Shown: positions 17,870 to 27,461, counted from the first letter of the stretch. The stretch is DNA of 64,000 bases from CAYYKD01 sp964471825 (GCA_964471825.1 CAYYKD010000001.1:142753-206752), one strand, 5' to 3'. The notes: generated from the sequence alone by a model not told the origin. Numbers and translations: made by a program.

Positions 17870-19876
17870 TTATTTTACTACTATCTCAAAAGGGCCATCT
17901 TCTCCCGATACTGGGATCGACTCTTTACGAAGTGATGAGTCTTCCGCATAATAGTAAAAATATAGTTTATCTCCAATATTAGTTTTATTGATTGCTACTT
18001 TATAGCTATTTGAACCTTGATTTACTAAATCAACACTTGCATAAGTAACTTCTTCATTAATTTTGTAAAATACTTTTGCGGTACTAATATTTATAGTTGA
18101 ATTCATATTTTTTATTACTGCTGAGAACTCTATCTTATCATTGATATTTCTAACTGCATCCATCTCTATATATAACATATCCGGATCAGGCACTTCCTTA
18201 GTCCTACAGTGCAATGCATCATTTGGAAGCCAAGGGCTTGAACTTTTTTCGGCTACAGGCACAACATCGTAACCGGGCAAAATTTCTTGAAACTCAGCAA
18301 CTGCATTACTATCATTTTCTGTATTTGTTTCTTTAATAGGGATAAAATACCTTTTGTTAAATATCAAACCGTTTCCATATGACTCACCGGGATTTCCCGT
18401 AAACACTTTGTATATCTTATAAGGTGTACCATAAGGCGTCTTCTGAGTCGCAAGAAAGTTAATTGTCTCTTGAATTCTATTATTTTTATATGCATAATCA
18501 GTGATACTCGAACCAAAGTCTGCAACAACGATCTTATCTACATCGACTATTTTAGCCCAGCAGTCTATATGGTGATTGCCCTCTCCTGTATAGATATCCT
18601 TTATATCGTTACTAAAATCCCTATCTATGCCGAGTTTTGACTGCATAGTTGATCTGATCTCTGATTCCGAATAACCATGATAAACCGTGTTCTGTGGTAT
18701 AAAATAATTAGTAGCAAAAGCCGTACCCTGTCCATCTGTCATATAGTTACCACCAACATGTAAAAGCCCCAGATATTCAACAGGTATATCCATTAGTAAT
18801 CCATATTTTCCTGCCATTTGTGAGTCATTTACCCTGCTTCCCAATATAGGGTTTAGAAATCTTTTTGGAAATGTTATGGTCACACCATCTTCTGCATAAT
18901 CCGGTTTTTTTACACCTGCCTGATCATAAGTGTGAGAAACAATTTTTAAACCTCCGTTAGCATCAAAGGCACCCCACGGACCATAATCTCGTATCCAGTA
19001 ATCATTAATTCTTATATTAACATATGAAATGTTTGATTTAACACCAATAGCATTCTCAATGAGTTCTTTAGCATTTTCTACATTACTTGTTACAACCTGC
19101 ACCTGAACGGATTCATTATTAGAAAGTTTAGTTTCAGATAACTTTTTAATTAGTTCATATGGTATTCCAAAAAATTTCTGATCCCCGGTTGATTCATTTG
19201 GCTCACTATCCTGATAGTCAATATATAATTTGAGTTTATTACCATCCGTTCCATATTGTCCAAAACAAGTAATACGCATATAATAAGTCGTATCAGTAGC
19301 TAAAAATGAAGAAGCATGAACATCTGTATAGGTTTCACTCTTATAATTAGTTGTAGTAGAAACTGCTCCGGCACCGTTTCCGCTACTAGTATACGCAGCC
19401 ACTTCGAACTGACCATCACCGTTAAAACTTGTCCCACCTTTATTATACCAGTAGTTTGAGCTATGTACTTTGTCTCCCCCCCAAGCGTCAATCATATAAT
19501 ACTTTCCTGGTACTGTAGTAATTTTATACCACCTCGTAGCCCCATATGGGTAACTACCACCAAGATGTCCAGATGCAGTATCATACTCTGTCCGCAAAGA
19601 GATTTCACTTGCCGCTGTATCTACTGTTGTATTTGATGGAATGTATTTCCCAATTTGACTATAAGTTACAAGTACCTTACTACTTGGCTCCCACTCTGCC
19701 GGCTGTCTTACTGTCCACCCTTTGTTTGTATTTTTCATATAGTAGTCAGCAGTTAATTCATCGGTAACATCATCATTGTCAGGCGTTTTCGGATTATTAT
19801 TCCCGGTAGTACAAGATATTCCTATAATAATTGCCAACAATATATAGAATTTAATAAACTTTTTTATTCTCACCAT
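17870..19876 (-). CDS. secreted agmatine/peptidyl-arginine deiminase family lipoprotein with inserted beta domain
   Basis: This 668-residue protein has a lipoprotein signal (IIIGISC, Cys22). The deiminase family hydrolyses guanidino groups of agmatine or arginine to ureido groups plus ammonia. Family motifs are all present: RQPAEWEP near 57, WIRDYGPWG with Asp297, HVGGNYMTDGQG at 373-383, HIDCWAK with His436 and Asp438, an Asn at 502 in YGNGLIFN, and LHCRT with the catalytic Cys557. This agrees with Porphyromonas-type PAD and agmatine deiminase catalytic sets. Residues about 85-222 do not belong to the catalytic fold and look like a PPC-type beta domain inserted after its first motif. A C-terminal beta domain (about 565-668) follows. 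It lies 82 bases behind the cyanophycinase-like gene. The substrate, free agmatine or arginine residues in peptides, cannot be settled by eye. Confidence 0.82.
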   Translation of the reverse strand: MVRIKKFIKFYILLAIIIGISCTTGNNNPKTPDNDDVTDELTADYYMKNTNKGWTVRQPAEWEPSSKVLVTYSQIGKYIPSNTTVDTAASEISLRTEYDTASGHLGGSYPYGATRWYKITTVPGKYYMIDAWGGDKVHSSNYWYNKGGTSFNGDGQFEVAAYTSSGNGAGAVSTTTNYKSETYTDVHASSFLATDTTYYMRITCFGQYGTDGNKLKLYIDYQDSEPNESTGDQKFFGIPYELIKKLSETKLSNNESVQVQVVTSNVENAKELIENAIGVKSNISYVNIRINDYWIRDYGPWGAFDANGGLKIVSHTYDQAGVKKPDYAEDGVTITFPKRFLNPILGSRVNDSQMAGKYGLLMDIPVEYLGLLHVGGNYMTDGQGTAFATNYFIPQNTVYHGYSESEIRSTMQSKLGIDRDFSNDIKDIYTGEGNHHIDCWAKIVDVDKIVVADFGSSITDYAYKNNRIQETINFLATQKTPYGTPYKIYKVFTGNPGESYGNGLIFNKRYFIPIKETNTENDSNAVAEFQEILPGYDVVPVAEKSSSPWLPNDALHCRTKEVPDPDMLYIEMDAVRNINDKIEFSAVIKNMNSTINISTAKVFYKINEEVTYASVDLVNQGSNSYKVAINKTNIGDKLYFYYYAEDSSLRKESIPVSGEDGPFEIVVK

Positions 19877-19908
19877 AATACCCCTTAATTATATGATACA
19901 TATCTAAA

Positions 19909-19937
19909 ATATGAAGAAAAGTTCCTCTACTTCATAT
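19909..19937 (-). terminator. hairpin between the S51 and deiminase genes, possible attenuator
   Basis: An 8-bp perfect stem ATATGAAG/CTTCATAT with a 13-base loop, followed on the minus strand by only three Ts. It could weaken read-through into the deiminase gene or protect an mRNA end. Confidence 0.3.
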
Positions 19938-19958
19938 CATTTTTATATAAAATCTCAT

Positions 19959-21680
19959 TTATTGAGCAGTAACTTTTATTAAGTCACTCTCTTTTGAATT
20001 TTCAGTCGGTTTTGTTGTACCTTCAATGTCGTACAAGTACCATGCTCCGCCGGTCCCCGTCCATGTTGTCATGTTAAAAGAACCTGCTCCAACTGTTGAT
20101 CCTTTTATTCTATACGCTCTCATACCATCTCTCCAAACTAGCAATTTTTCTGACTCACATGTATCTGGCTCACTAATTGCGTTAAACATAAATACATAAT
20201 TTAAACCATACGCAACACCAATTCCATCTTTATCTACACACAATGCTGTCGCCTCATCTACCGCTATTGCCTTTGTATTACCGAATGATACTCGCCCATC
20301 TTGAATTAGCCTTGCACTCATTCCCAAGACTCTACCAGCTCTAGTTCTTTGTGAAAAGTGTGACTCTGTTAATACGCCGGTCATATATTGAAAAGCAAAC
20401 ATATCATCTTTTACATTGTTCATATATATATTATATGGGTTAGCAAGAGCTTCGTCCCAGTATACAGCTAAGGTCGCAGGAATATAGGCAAACCCCCCAA
20501 GCATATGTAACCCTGCGCTCGCCCCGCCTATAGGAACCCTTTTAGTAGCAGAAGTATTTGTAAGTTCATCTATTGCATCATATACCCTTGAACCTTTAAA
20601 GTAATTATAATATTTTGCTTGATCACCGACATCCATATAGATCGCTTCTGCTCTTTTTATCATCGTATAAACAAATGATGTATTAGCTTTAACAGAAGAA
20701 TTTATCCGTAGAACAATTACAGAATTAAAACCTATTTTTTTTATGTCATCTGCCCATGCAACAAAAGCTGTATCAATCTCAGCTGTAGTCAATACTAAAA
20801 GATCTCCCCCACCGGCTTTGGTCTGCATCCACTCAAAAGCTTGTTGAACTCTACTACCTCCACCCATTAATGCTAACCCATACTCAGTTTCATCTCCTGT
20901 TGAATCTATCGTGGAACCAGCTATATAATAAGAAACATTTTCAATAGTTCCTGTAGTAGCATACTGTGTTTTAACTTCGTTCTGACTGTAAATTGTTTCA
21001 TTACCTGATTGATCCGATGCAATTAAATTAAAATAATATGTTGTGTTTGCAGTAAGGTTTGTTACATTAATCGTTGAAATCCCGATTAAAGGTTGTGCAA
21101 CTAATGTCCCATTAATTTTAATATCTTGGATAGAATCAATATTATTTTCTAAAGAGAAATATACTTTATACATAATATTATCTTTATCTGTTTTATTATC
21201 TAAAGATTCATTCCAATTGATGGTTAAAGACGAATCCGATATTAAAGAAAACTCTAATTTCGGATCATTTACGGTTGGAGCTTCACTATCAATAGAAGGT
21301 ATAAAACTTTTCAAATCATAAACTGATATATTCCCGCTTGTATCCTTTACTTCTATTTTTATAAAGACTTCTTCATCTTTTGTTAAATCTTGTATAACAC
21401 AGGATGTCGCCATCTTAGTCCAGTCCATAACCACATCGGTTATAGTCAAATTTGATTTTCCTTTAGAAACTCTATAACTTAAATCGTCTTGTATAGTTAA
21501 ATTATCTGTTGCACTAATCCAATTAACTTTAACCGAGTCTCCTGTTAGATCAGTAAACCAAACTATATTATTATTAATCTCAGGCGCAATTGTATCCTTA
21601 TCAGTACCTCCAGGATTAGTTAAATCACAAGAAAAAGAAACAAATACAAATAATATAAAACACATAATAGTCTTCCGCAT
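19959..21680 (-). CDS. secreted cyanophycinase-like (peptidase S51) lipoprotein with fibronectin III-like domains
   Basis: The signal ends FVSFSC (Cys18). Two fibronectin III-like domains follow (about 30-125 and 135-238), each ending in the typical V.A.D.SGN pattern. From about 245 the chain is a cyanophycinase/S51 domain: GLALMGGGSRVQQAFEWM, the nucleophile elbow IGGASAG with Ser388, the TESHFSQRTRAGR motif with His441, and AIAVDEATALCV. Cyanophycinases release beta-Asp-Arg dipeptides from the storage polymer cyanophycin; other S51 members cleave Asp or Glu dipeptides. An exported lipoprotein form points to use of an external polymer or peptide. The gene has its own promoter and is followed by the deiminase-family gene, which could process arginine residues released here. 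The functional link is inference. Confidence 0.82.
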   Translation of the reverse strand: MRKTIMCFILFVFVSFSCDLTNPGGTDKDTIAPEINNNIVWFTDLTGDSVKVNWISATDNLTIQDDLSYRVSKGKSNLTITDVVMDWTKMATSCVIQDLTKDEEVFIKIEVKDTSGNISVYDLKSFIPSIDSEAPTVNDPKLEFSLISDSSLTINWNESLDNKTDKDNIMYKVYFSLENNIDSIQDIKINGTLVAQPLIGISTINVTNLTANTTYYFNLIASDQSGNETIYSQNEVKTQYATTGTIENVSYYIAGSTIDSTGDETEYGLALMGGGSRVQQAFEWMQTKAGGGDLLVLTTAEIDTAFVAWADDIKKIGFNSVIVLRINSSVKANTSFVYTMIKRAEAIYMDVGDQAKYYNYFKGSRVYDAIDELTNTSATKRVPIGGASAGLHMLGGFAYIPATLAVYWDEALANPYNIYMNNVKDDMFAFQYMTGVLTESHFSQRTRAGRVLGMSARLIQDGRVSFGNTKAIAVDEATALCVDKDGIGVAYGLNYVFMFNAISEPDTCESEKLLVWRDGMRAYRIKGSTVGAGSFNMTTWTGTGGAWYLYDIEGTTKPTENSKESDLIKVTAQ

Positions 21681-21710
21681 CTAATACACCTCATTTTAAA
21701 ATTTTAAATT

Positions 21711-21739
21711 ACTATACATCAAACAATTAATTATTTCAA
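21711..21739 (-). promoter_or_regulatory. sigma-70 type promoter of the S51-deiminase operon
   Basis: On the minus strand TTGAAA (21734-21739), a 17-base spacer and TATAGT (21711-21716), about 30 bases before the ATG at 21680. The ribosome site is TGAGGTG. Confidence 0.65.
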
Positions 21740-22023
21740 TAATTTTTTTTTATTAAACTAATATTTACAAGTAACTGATTGACCTCTAATTATTATAGTA
21801 CTTCGAAATTATAGTACTTCGAATGTGCCTTTTGCATGTGCCTTTTATATAACCATTTTTATACCCATGCCTCCTCCTAGATTTTTTTTAATTTTTTTCT
21901 GTTTTAAATAACATCTTAAAATAGTTTGTTTAGTTTTTAAAAAGAATAAACCCGTTTTTAATATGACAGGTAATATAGTCATGCACAAATGATAAAAAAG
22001 AATAAAAAAAAATAAAAAAATAC

Positions 22024-22051
22024 TTGACAATCTATTTATAAGTTATATTAT
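22024..22051 (+). promoter_or_regulatory. strong sigma-70 type promoter of the lipoprotein gene at 22083
   Basis: Perfect TTGACA (22024-22029), a 16-base spacer and TATTAT (22046-22051). An alternative -10 ATTATA at 22047-22052 gives a 17-base spacer. AAGGAG follows eight bases before the ATG. The rest of 21740-22023 is AT-rich and holds no gene I can support. Confidence 0.7.
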
Positions 22052-22082
22052 ATTATTATTATTTTTAAAAAGGAGTTATTTT

Positions 22083-23027
22083 ATGAAGACAAGAATTTTT
22101 TCAATCATCGCTGCTATATCTATGACAGCTATGATACTTATTGGCGTTTCGTGTGACGGAGGGGACACACCAAAACCTGTTGACAACTCAAAGGTATTGC
22201 TAAAGTTATCAGATCTTTCTGATACAACAACGGATGCAAAAGCATTGAAAGTAGGGACTTACTACTATATGTCTATTGCTAATACCGATGACTACAAAAA
22301 CAAAAGATTTATAATTGGTCATATCCCTGTAACAGCAGGTAAACACTATACAGTATATAGTTTTGATGCTTATACTGGAATGTCTATTAGCCCTCTTCCT
22401 GGTGAAGAAGTTGGTGATGGATGGGGAACTACCACAACACTTTTTGATCCTACTTATTTGAATGATGCATCAAATTGTAATTTACCAACTGGGTTGAAAC
22501 CGGATGGTGACGAGGCGTTATGTCAAGCAACTGTTGATTATTTAACAGCCAAAGCCGGGAATGGGGCGAAAATGCAAAACCCTGTAGCTGCCGGAGTTAC
22601 TAAACTATATGTTTACGGAGGATTTTCTTCTACGATTTATGAAGAAGGTAAAGTTGCTTTTATGATTGAAGAAACTAATGATTTTACTGATGTAGACAAT
22701 GTACAAGCAGATAGAAATTATTTTTCAACTTCTGGTGACATTGCTGGTGAAGCTGAAACTGAAGATGAAGATTTTAAAGGTTTTGTTCCAGTTGATGGTG
22801 ATTTTTACATAGCTTATCCACTTTTTGGTTTTGGTTCTGATATAATTGATGCTACTTCTGACAATGCTGATGTTGTATCATTTACTAATGACACTGAAAA
22901 CAAAGAATGGGTTGGAGCAGTTACAATTGGATCGGCTTCTGAAGAAGTTGAAGTAACTTTGACAATTCAAAAAGGCACAGCTACTGAAACAATAACATTT
23001 GATGTAAAAACTCTGGTTACACCTTAG
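22083..23027 (+). CDS. predicted lipoprotein, unknown function
   Basis: This 314-residue protein starts with a signal ending ILIGVSC, then DGGDTPKPVDNSK, a typical flexible linker after a lipidated Cys. The mature part is acidic and beta-rich, with a YYYMSIANTDDYKNKRF segment like the carbohydrate- or PPC-type beta sandwiches of other secreted proteins. The last 80 residues form an acidic beta domain (VTIGSASEEVEVTLTIQKG). Two cysteines in the mature part could form a disulfide. I do not recognise the family. It is monocistronic, with a strong promoter and a strong terminator, which suggests high expression. It is divergent from the S51-deiminase operon. Confidence 0.7.
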   Translation: MKTRIFSIIAAISMTAMILIGVSCDGGDTPKPVDNSKVLLKLSDLSDTTTDAKALKVGTYYYMSIANTDDYKNKRFIIGHIPVTAGKHYTVYSFDAYTGMSISPLPGEEVGDGWGTTTTLFDPTYLNDASNCNLPTGLKPDGDEALCQATVDYLTAKAGNGAKMQNPVAAGVTKLYVYGGFSSTIYEEGKVAFMIEETNDFTDVDNVQADRNYFSTSGDIAGEAETEDEDFKGFVPVDGDFYIAYPLFGFGSDIIDATSDNADVVSFTNDTENKEWVGAVTIGSASEEVEVTLTIQKGTATETITFDVKTLVTP

Positions 23028-23047
23028 TTTTATATTTTATTTTAATT

Positions 23048-23074
23048 GCCGTCCTTTATAAGGACGGCTTTTTT
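23048..23074 (+). terminator. rho-independent terminator
   Basis: Perfect 9-bp stem GCCGTCCTT/AAGGACGGC with a three-base loop and then a run of Ts, 20 bases after the lipoprotein stop. Confidence 0.9.
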
Positions 23075-23687
23075 ATTTGTAACACTATAACAAAACACAA
23101 ATATTCTTTTATTTAATTACTGACTTTAGTTTAACCAAGTTACATCGCCTCTACATCTATACTAACTTTATCTAATTACTCTAAATACTTATACAATATA
23201 CTTATTTATAATTTTGTCTGATTGTCACAAATAGTCATCAAATACAAATACTCAAATTAATACATGAATAATTATATAATTTTATGATAGTATCTTTATA
23301 GTTAATTTTTAGTTATCTTAACTCTATAGTTATAATATAAATATACAGATAAATTAAATATTGTTATATACAAAATAAAATCATCTTTATTAATGTTTTG
23401 TTTACATCATATTTCATATTCAAATAACTGAATAATTGATTGTTGTAAGCAAGAATTTAGAATATGTAATCAAAATTAATCAATCAAATAGAGTTAGATA
23501 TTAATCTATGAAATGTAGCATGGACTATCAGTATTTATTACTTTATTCATATTAATTCAAATCATAAAGATAAACTTTATCATTAACACATCAGCAACAA
23601 AAAAGATATATAAGTTAATAATTGAACAATGAACTTAAATAGCATCAAACTATTGACTATATTTCAACGATCATAAGCTAACTAAAA
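23075..23687. other. 613-base AT-rich gene-free stretch
   Basis: I see no open frame with a ribosome site, no RNA gene and no clear repeat here. It separates two convergent terminators. Confidence 0.6.
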
Positions 23688-23714
23688 GAGAGCTGTCATT
23701 AATTGACAGCTCTC
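23688..23714 (-). terminator. rho-independent terminator of the barrel operon
   Basis: Perfect 11-bp stem GAGAGCTGTCA/TGACAGCTCTC with a five-base loop. On the minus strand it is followed by TTTTAG. Confidence 0.8.
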
Positions 23715-23739
23715 AAATTATTAAGTGTAAAAAAACAAC

Positions 23740-24369
23740 TTACATTTTAATGATCTTATAAGGACCATCATTGATATAACCGGGCGTTGTTTCTAATTGA
23801 ATATAATAGAAACCGGGATCTGTTATTGTATACTCAACAAACCATAATGTACTATTATCACTATCATCATTATTTCTACATCTAATGTTTTCAAACGATG
23901 CCCATTTTTTTATAGACTTACTAACAATATTATTTGTTTCAAGGTTTATATCCTTGGATACTCCCTCAAGAGTTAGACCTGCAGGTGTAAAAAGTGTAAT
24001 TTGTACCGAACCGGTGAATTTATCCCACCATGTTCCAGCATCTTTTACTGGATTTTTAAAATGACTTGGATAATCTAATGGGCTATAATCACCTCGATTC
24101 CTATAGTCTAATACATAAAATCTATATACCCCTACATCCTCTTCACCTACAAAATATTTAATAAACTTTTTCTCACCCATCCCAAGAGATATCCCTGTAG
24201 CGGTAGAAAAATCGAATCCATCACTTGTTGCTTCGCTTAGTATTGGTGTAAAGCCGGCCCATGGAAGAATAGGCAACCCCACTTCTGTTGGAATAGCTAT
24301 GCACCCTGAAACTATATACGCTGTTACAATAAGTACTAGAACAGTAGATATATGTCTTTTATTTTTCAT
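23740..24369 (-). CDS. predicted lipoprotein, third gene of the beta-barrel operon
   Basis: This 209-residue protein has a lipoprotein signal ending AYIVSGC. The mature part has a central region with YRFYVLDYRNRGDYSP and a C-terminal strand pair GFYYIQLETTPGYINDGPY. The latter resembles the end of PPC-type domains, which close with a G.YYI.L pattern. I assign no function. It follows the second barrel gene by 22 bases and ends at a strong terminator, so it is cotranscribed with the two barrels. It may be their periplasmic or surface partner. Confidence 0.65.
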   Translation of the reverse strand: MKNKRHISTVLVLIVTAYIVSGCIAIPTEVGLPILPWAGFTPILSEATSDGFDFSTATGISLGMGEKKFIKYFVGEEDVGVYRFYVLDYRNRGDYSPLDYPSHFKNPVKDAGTWWDKFTGSVQITLFTPAGLTLEGVSKDINLETNNIVSKSIKKWASFENIRCRNNDDSDNSTLWFVEYTITDPGFYYIQLETTPGYINDGPYKIIKM

Positions 24370-24391
24370 ATTTCCTCCTTATCTTAGTTTA

Positions 24392-25906
24392 TTACAATGA
24401 TGCAGGATCAAATTGTAATTTAAACGCTATATCCCAGTTTGCAAGGTTTAATAAATTAGTATCTCCAATATTTCCTCTTACTTTATTGTTATTAAAGTCA
24501 GAAATAATAACCTGAGGTATCCATCCAAGAACTAATTTAACAGTTCCAAACTGTAATCCTAATTTTAATGATGGATTAACACCCGCTACTACTGAATATG
24601 GAGCAGAATCAGATATTATTGAACCAGATGATGTTTTTTCTATTGATTGAACTATTTGTTGTTTAACCCAAAAATCAGCTTTGATTTCTAAATATGCTAT
24701 TGCAGGGAATGTTATAATATAAGTAAATTTAACATCGTGTTGAATTGTATTTAAGTTATTTTCAAACTTATTTGAATCCACACCACTGGTTGTCATAAAA
24801 TAGTTCGTAAACGAACCAGACCAACCAACTGCATATCTAAGTGTAACTTTGTGTGAAGAGTTTGGAATAAGTTGTATACCAAAGCTTGGTCTTACAAAAG
24901 CATTAAAGTTTGTTAAAGTAACATCAGTTCTCTTAACTGAAGCACTCTCTCTATAACTGTAAAAAATTGGTATATTGCCTGAAACCCCATACTCAAAACC
25001 AGGAAGTAGCATAAACGAATCAAGTACATCTAAACCATCTGTATTTGATATTTCAATCAAAGGCTGTATCCATCCGCTATAGTCTATACTCATCCATCTA
25101 TAGTCTTCAAACTGTTGAAGCTTTCCGTCATTTGTATAGGTATTAGAAACACCTTTTGACCAAGCCGGTCCATTAATCCGAAATACCCCATCAGTAGTAT
25201 TATCGCCTTCTCCCAAAAATTTTACTTTAATTTCCTGTCCAAATCTTAGAGCTTCGATTTTATTATCAAATTTGTTACCCTTAATCTCTGCACCACCACC
25301 AAGATTAATAAAAGCAAAACCTGATTTTTCAACAGTTTTTTCATCTTTTGATAAAGATGACTTATAACCTTTATCAAAAGTATCACTTAAGTATTTGTTA
25401 TATCTTATACCACCACCCAAATAGAATCCCATTTCTACATCTTCTATAGCAGTAACACCAAATAATACTGTTAACTCATCGTATATTCTTCCCAAATCTT
25501 GAAGATCTCTCTTCGCTGTCTTTGTCGGATCGATGTCAGATGGTCTAGTGTGCGTTGACACGGCATTACTAACATTGTAGAAATATCCAGCCACACCCAT
25601 CAAGATGTTTTCTGTAATTGGAAATTGTGTGTAAAATTCTATAGCAGGTACAAAATTCTGTCCTATGGAAGTATTAGTTCCTTCCCATGGAACCCCTGCA
25701 TAATTCCTAAAACCAAGATCCATTATAACATCTCTTCCGGGCGCATAATATTTAACATATTTCTTGAAGTTGAAATATCCGCCATTAATAGTTTGAAATT
25801 TCCCATCAATTAAATCAAGAACAGGCTCTGTGCCAGATGTTTGTTGCGAGTTTATAAATTGAATAGATGCAAAAATAAACATCATTAATACTACAATCTT
25901 TTTCAT
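24392..25906 (-). CDS. predicted outer-membrane beta-barrel protein B
   Basis: This 504-residue protein has a cleavable signal (MKKIVVLMMFIFASIQFINSQ) and no other hydrophobic helix. The mature chain alternates polar and hydrophobic residues in many strands with aromatic girdles (YYAPGRDVIMDLGFRNY, FVPAIEFYTQFPI). It is a paralogue of the upstream gene: both share a GYFYNxxNA turn, a GFYLGGGxxxxxY segment, a SGFAFI.xG.G segment and the ending NLANWDI.....F. Such proteins are usually outer-membrane porins or adhesins. The exact role is unknown. It lies 38 bases behind its paralogue. Confidence 0.7.
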   Translation of the reverse strand: MKKIVVLMMFIFASIQFINSQQTSGTEPVLDLIDGKFQTINGGYFNFKKYVKYYAPGRDVIMDLGFRNYAGVPWEGTNTSIGQNFVPAIEFYTQFPITENILMGVAGYFYNVSNAVSTHTRPSDIDPTKTAKRDLQDLGRIYDELTVLFGVTAIEDVEMGFYLGGGIRYNKYLSDTFDKGYKSSLSKDEKTVEKSGFAFINLGGGAEIKGNKFDNKIEALRFGQEIKVKFLGEGDNTTDGVFRINGPAWSKGVSNTYTNDGKLQQFEDYRWMSIDYSGWIQPLIEISNTDGLDVLDSFMLLPGFEYGVSGNIPIFYSYRESASVKRTDVTLTNFNAFVRPSFGIQLIPNSSHKVTLRYAVGWSGSFTNYFMTTSGVDSNKFENNLNTIQHDVKFTYIITFPAIAYLEIKADFWVKQQIVQSIEKTSSGSIISDSAPYSVVAGVNPSLKLGLQFGTVKLVLGWIPQVIISDFNNNKVRGNIGDTNLLNLANWDIAFKLQFDPASL

Positions 25907-25944
25907 TGTTAATTCTCCTTATTAAAATTTACTAAAAAAACGAA

Positions 25945-27414
25945 TTACTTAGGGGTAAAGTTAAAAGACATTACTATATCCCAGTTAGCTAAATTTAACA
26001 CATTAGTATCAAAAACTGTTCCTGTATTCTCTGAAGAATAGACTTCAAATGCCGGTTTCCAAGAACAGGAAAATCGTACAACATTAAAGTCAAGTATTAA
26101 CCTAAGTTTACTTGATATAGTATTGAAGATTACTTGACTAAACTTATCATCTCTTAATCTTCCTTGATTATCAATTGTTTGTTTTTGAGTAAATGCTTGT
26201 TCAATTTTCCATGTAATCTCAGGATCAATTCTCAAGACTTTTGGAAATCTAACACTGTATTTTAGTCTTATCTCATGACCAATAGTATTAGTATAAGTTT
26301 TTACTATATCACTCTTAATACCATTTGAGGTGTTAAAATACTCTGCAAATCCACCTGTGTAAGATGTAGCATATCTAACTCTAAATCTGTGAGCACTATC
26401 AGGCCTCAAGTCGATCTCAATTCCCGGTCTTGCATATAAAGTATTATAGAATGCAGTATAATCTTTTACTGCACCGGCACCTTTTCCATCTTCATCGACT
26501 GATAGTTCAATTGGTATATGAAAAACAGCCTCATATCCTAAAGACGGCCTTAGTCTAAAACTTTTAACATCACCAAACAATAAAACATAATCGTAGAGTT
26601 CAATAAAAGGCTCGATAAAACCCCAGTACTGAATGCTCATCCAGTCAAATACAACCCTCTCATCAAACTCATCTTTTTTGGTTACTGAGTTTTTGACTTT
26701 TTTTATCGTTGTGTTCGAGTATCCCGTATTCATACTAAAAACATCATTAGTACCTAAAAACTTAATCTGAAATGTCTGCTCTACAGCTAAATAAGTAAGT
26801 TTGTCATCAAATAAAGAACCATTTGCAAACAAACCAAAACCTGTTTCAATAAAAGCAAAACCACTACTTACTGTTGCACTAAATTCACCATCTTCTGATC
26901 TTGATGAAAACATATCTTTTTCAACAGCCTCTGAATAGCCGTCTCTATTAACACCACCGCCTAAATAAAAACCTAGGCTCAACCCTTCAATACCAGTATA
27001 ACCAACAAAAGTAACAAATTCATTTCTAATATTTGCCCAGTCACTCACCATTAATGTGCTAGGACTATCCGAAAGATTTAATTTTTTATATGCTCCTGTG
27101 GGCAAATTATAAATCTCGTGAGAATTAGCATTAGTTGCGTTATAAAAATAACCAAAAAATGCAAGCTGAATAACCTCGTGAACAGGAAACTGTATCATAA
27201 ATTCTATTGGTAAAACCGCATCCGCAAAATAACCATATATATGGTGTGACGGATTTGTTACTCCAATATCAATTGTAATACTTCTCCCCAGTTCATCAAA
27301 ATACCACTCCGTATAACCAACTTGTTCTTTAAAAATTGGCTTATACTGAGCAAAAACAGATGTTGTTGAAAAAACAACCACCGCTGTCAGAAGAATTTTA
27401 AAGCACCGCTTCAT
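25945..27414 (-). CDS. predicted outer-membrane beta-barrel protein A
   Basis: This 489-residue protein has a signal peptide ending SVFAQ and a strand-rich mature part without helices. It shares conserved blocks with protein B (IEFMIQFPV, GYFYNATNA, GLSLGFYLGGG, NLANWDIVMSFNF), so the two arose by duplication. It is first in a three-gene operon with a good promoter and an AAAGGAG site eight bases upstream of the ATG. Outer-membrane location is inferred from strand pattern and the aromatic C-terminal strand. I cannot tell whether it is a porin, transporter or adhesin. Confidence 0.7.
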   Translation of the reverse strand: MKRCFKILLTAVVVFSTTSVFAQYKPIFKEQVGYTEWYFDELGRSITIDIGVTNPSHHIYGYFADAVLPIEFMIQFPVHEVIQLAFFGYFYNATNANSHEIYNLPTGAYKKLNLSDSPSTLMVSDWANIRNEFVTFVGYTGIEGLSLGFYLGGGVNRDGYSEAVEKDMFSSRSEDGEFSATVSSGFAFIETGFGLFANGSLFDDKLTYLAVEQTFQIKFLGTNDVFSMNTGYSNTTIKKVKNSVTKKDEFDERVVFDWMSIQYWGFIEPFIELYDYVLLFGDVKSFRLRPSLGYEAVFHIPIELSVDEDGKGAGAVKDYTAFYNTLYARPGIEIDLRPDSAHRFRVRYATSYTGGFAEYFNTSNGIKSDIVKTYTNTIGHEIRLKYSVRFPKVLRIDPEITWKIEQAFTQKQTIDNQGRLRDDKFSQVIFNTISSKLRLILDFNVVRFSCSWKPAFEVYSSENTGTVFDTNVLNLANWDIVMSFNFTPK

Positions 27415-27461
27415 TTAACTCACTCCTTTCTTTTAAATTTATTTCGATTAAAACTTACTTA

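Noticed and set aside
21845..22030. 61-codon hydrophobic minus-strand frame
   Set aside because: It overlaps the promoter of the divergent lipoprotein gene and consists of low-complexity AT-rich codons with no good ribosome site.
23075..23687. Possible non-coding RNA in the long AT-rich gap
   Set aside because: No stable stem-loop, promoter-terminator pair or GC-rich core is visible apart from the two terminators at its ends.
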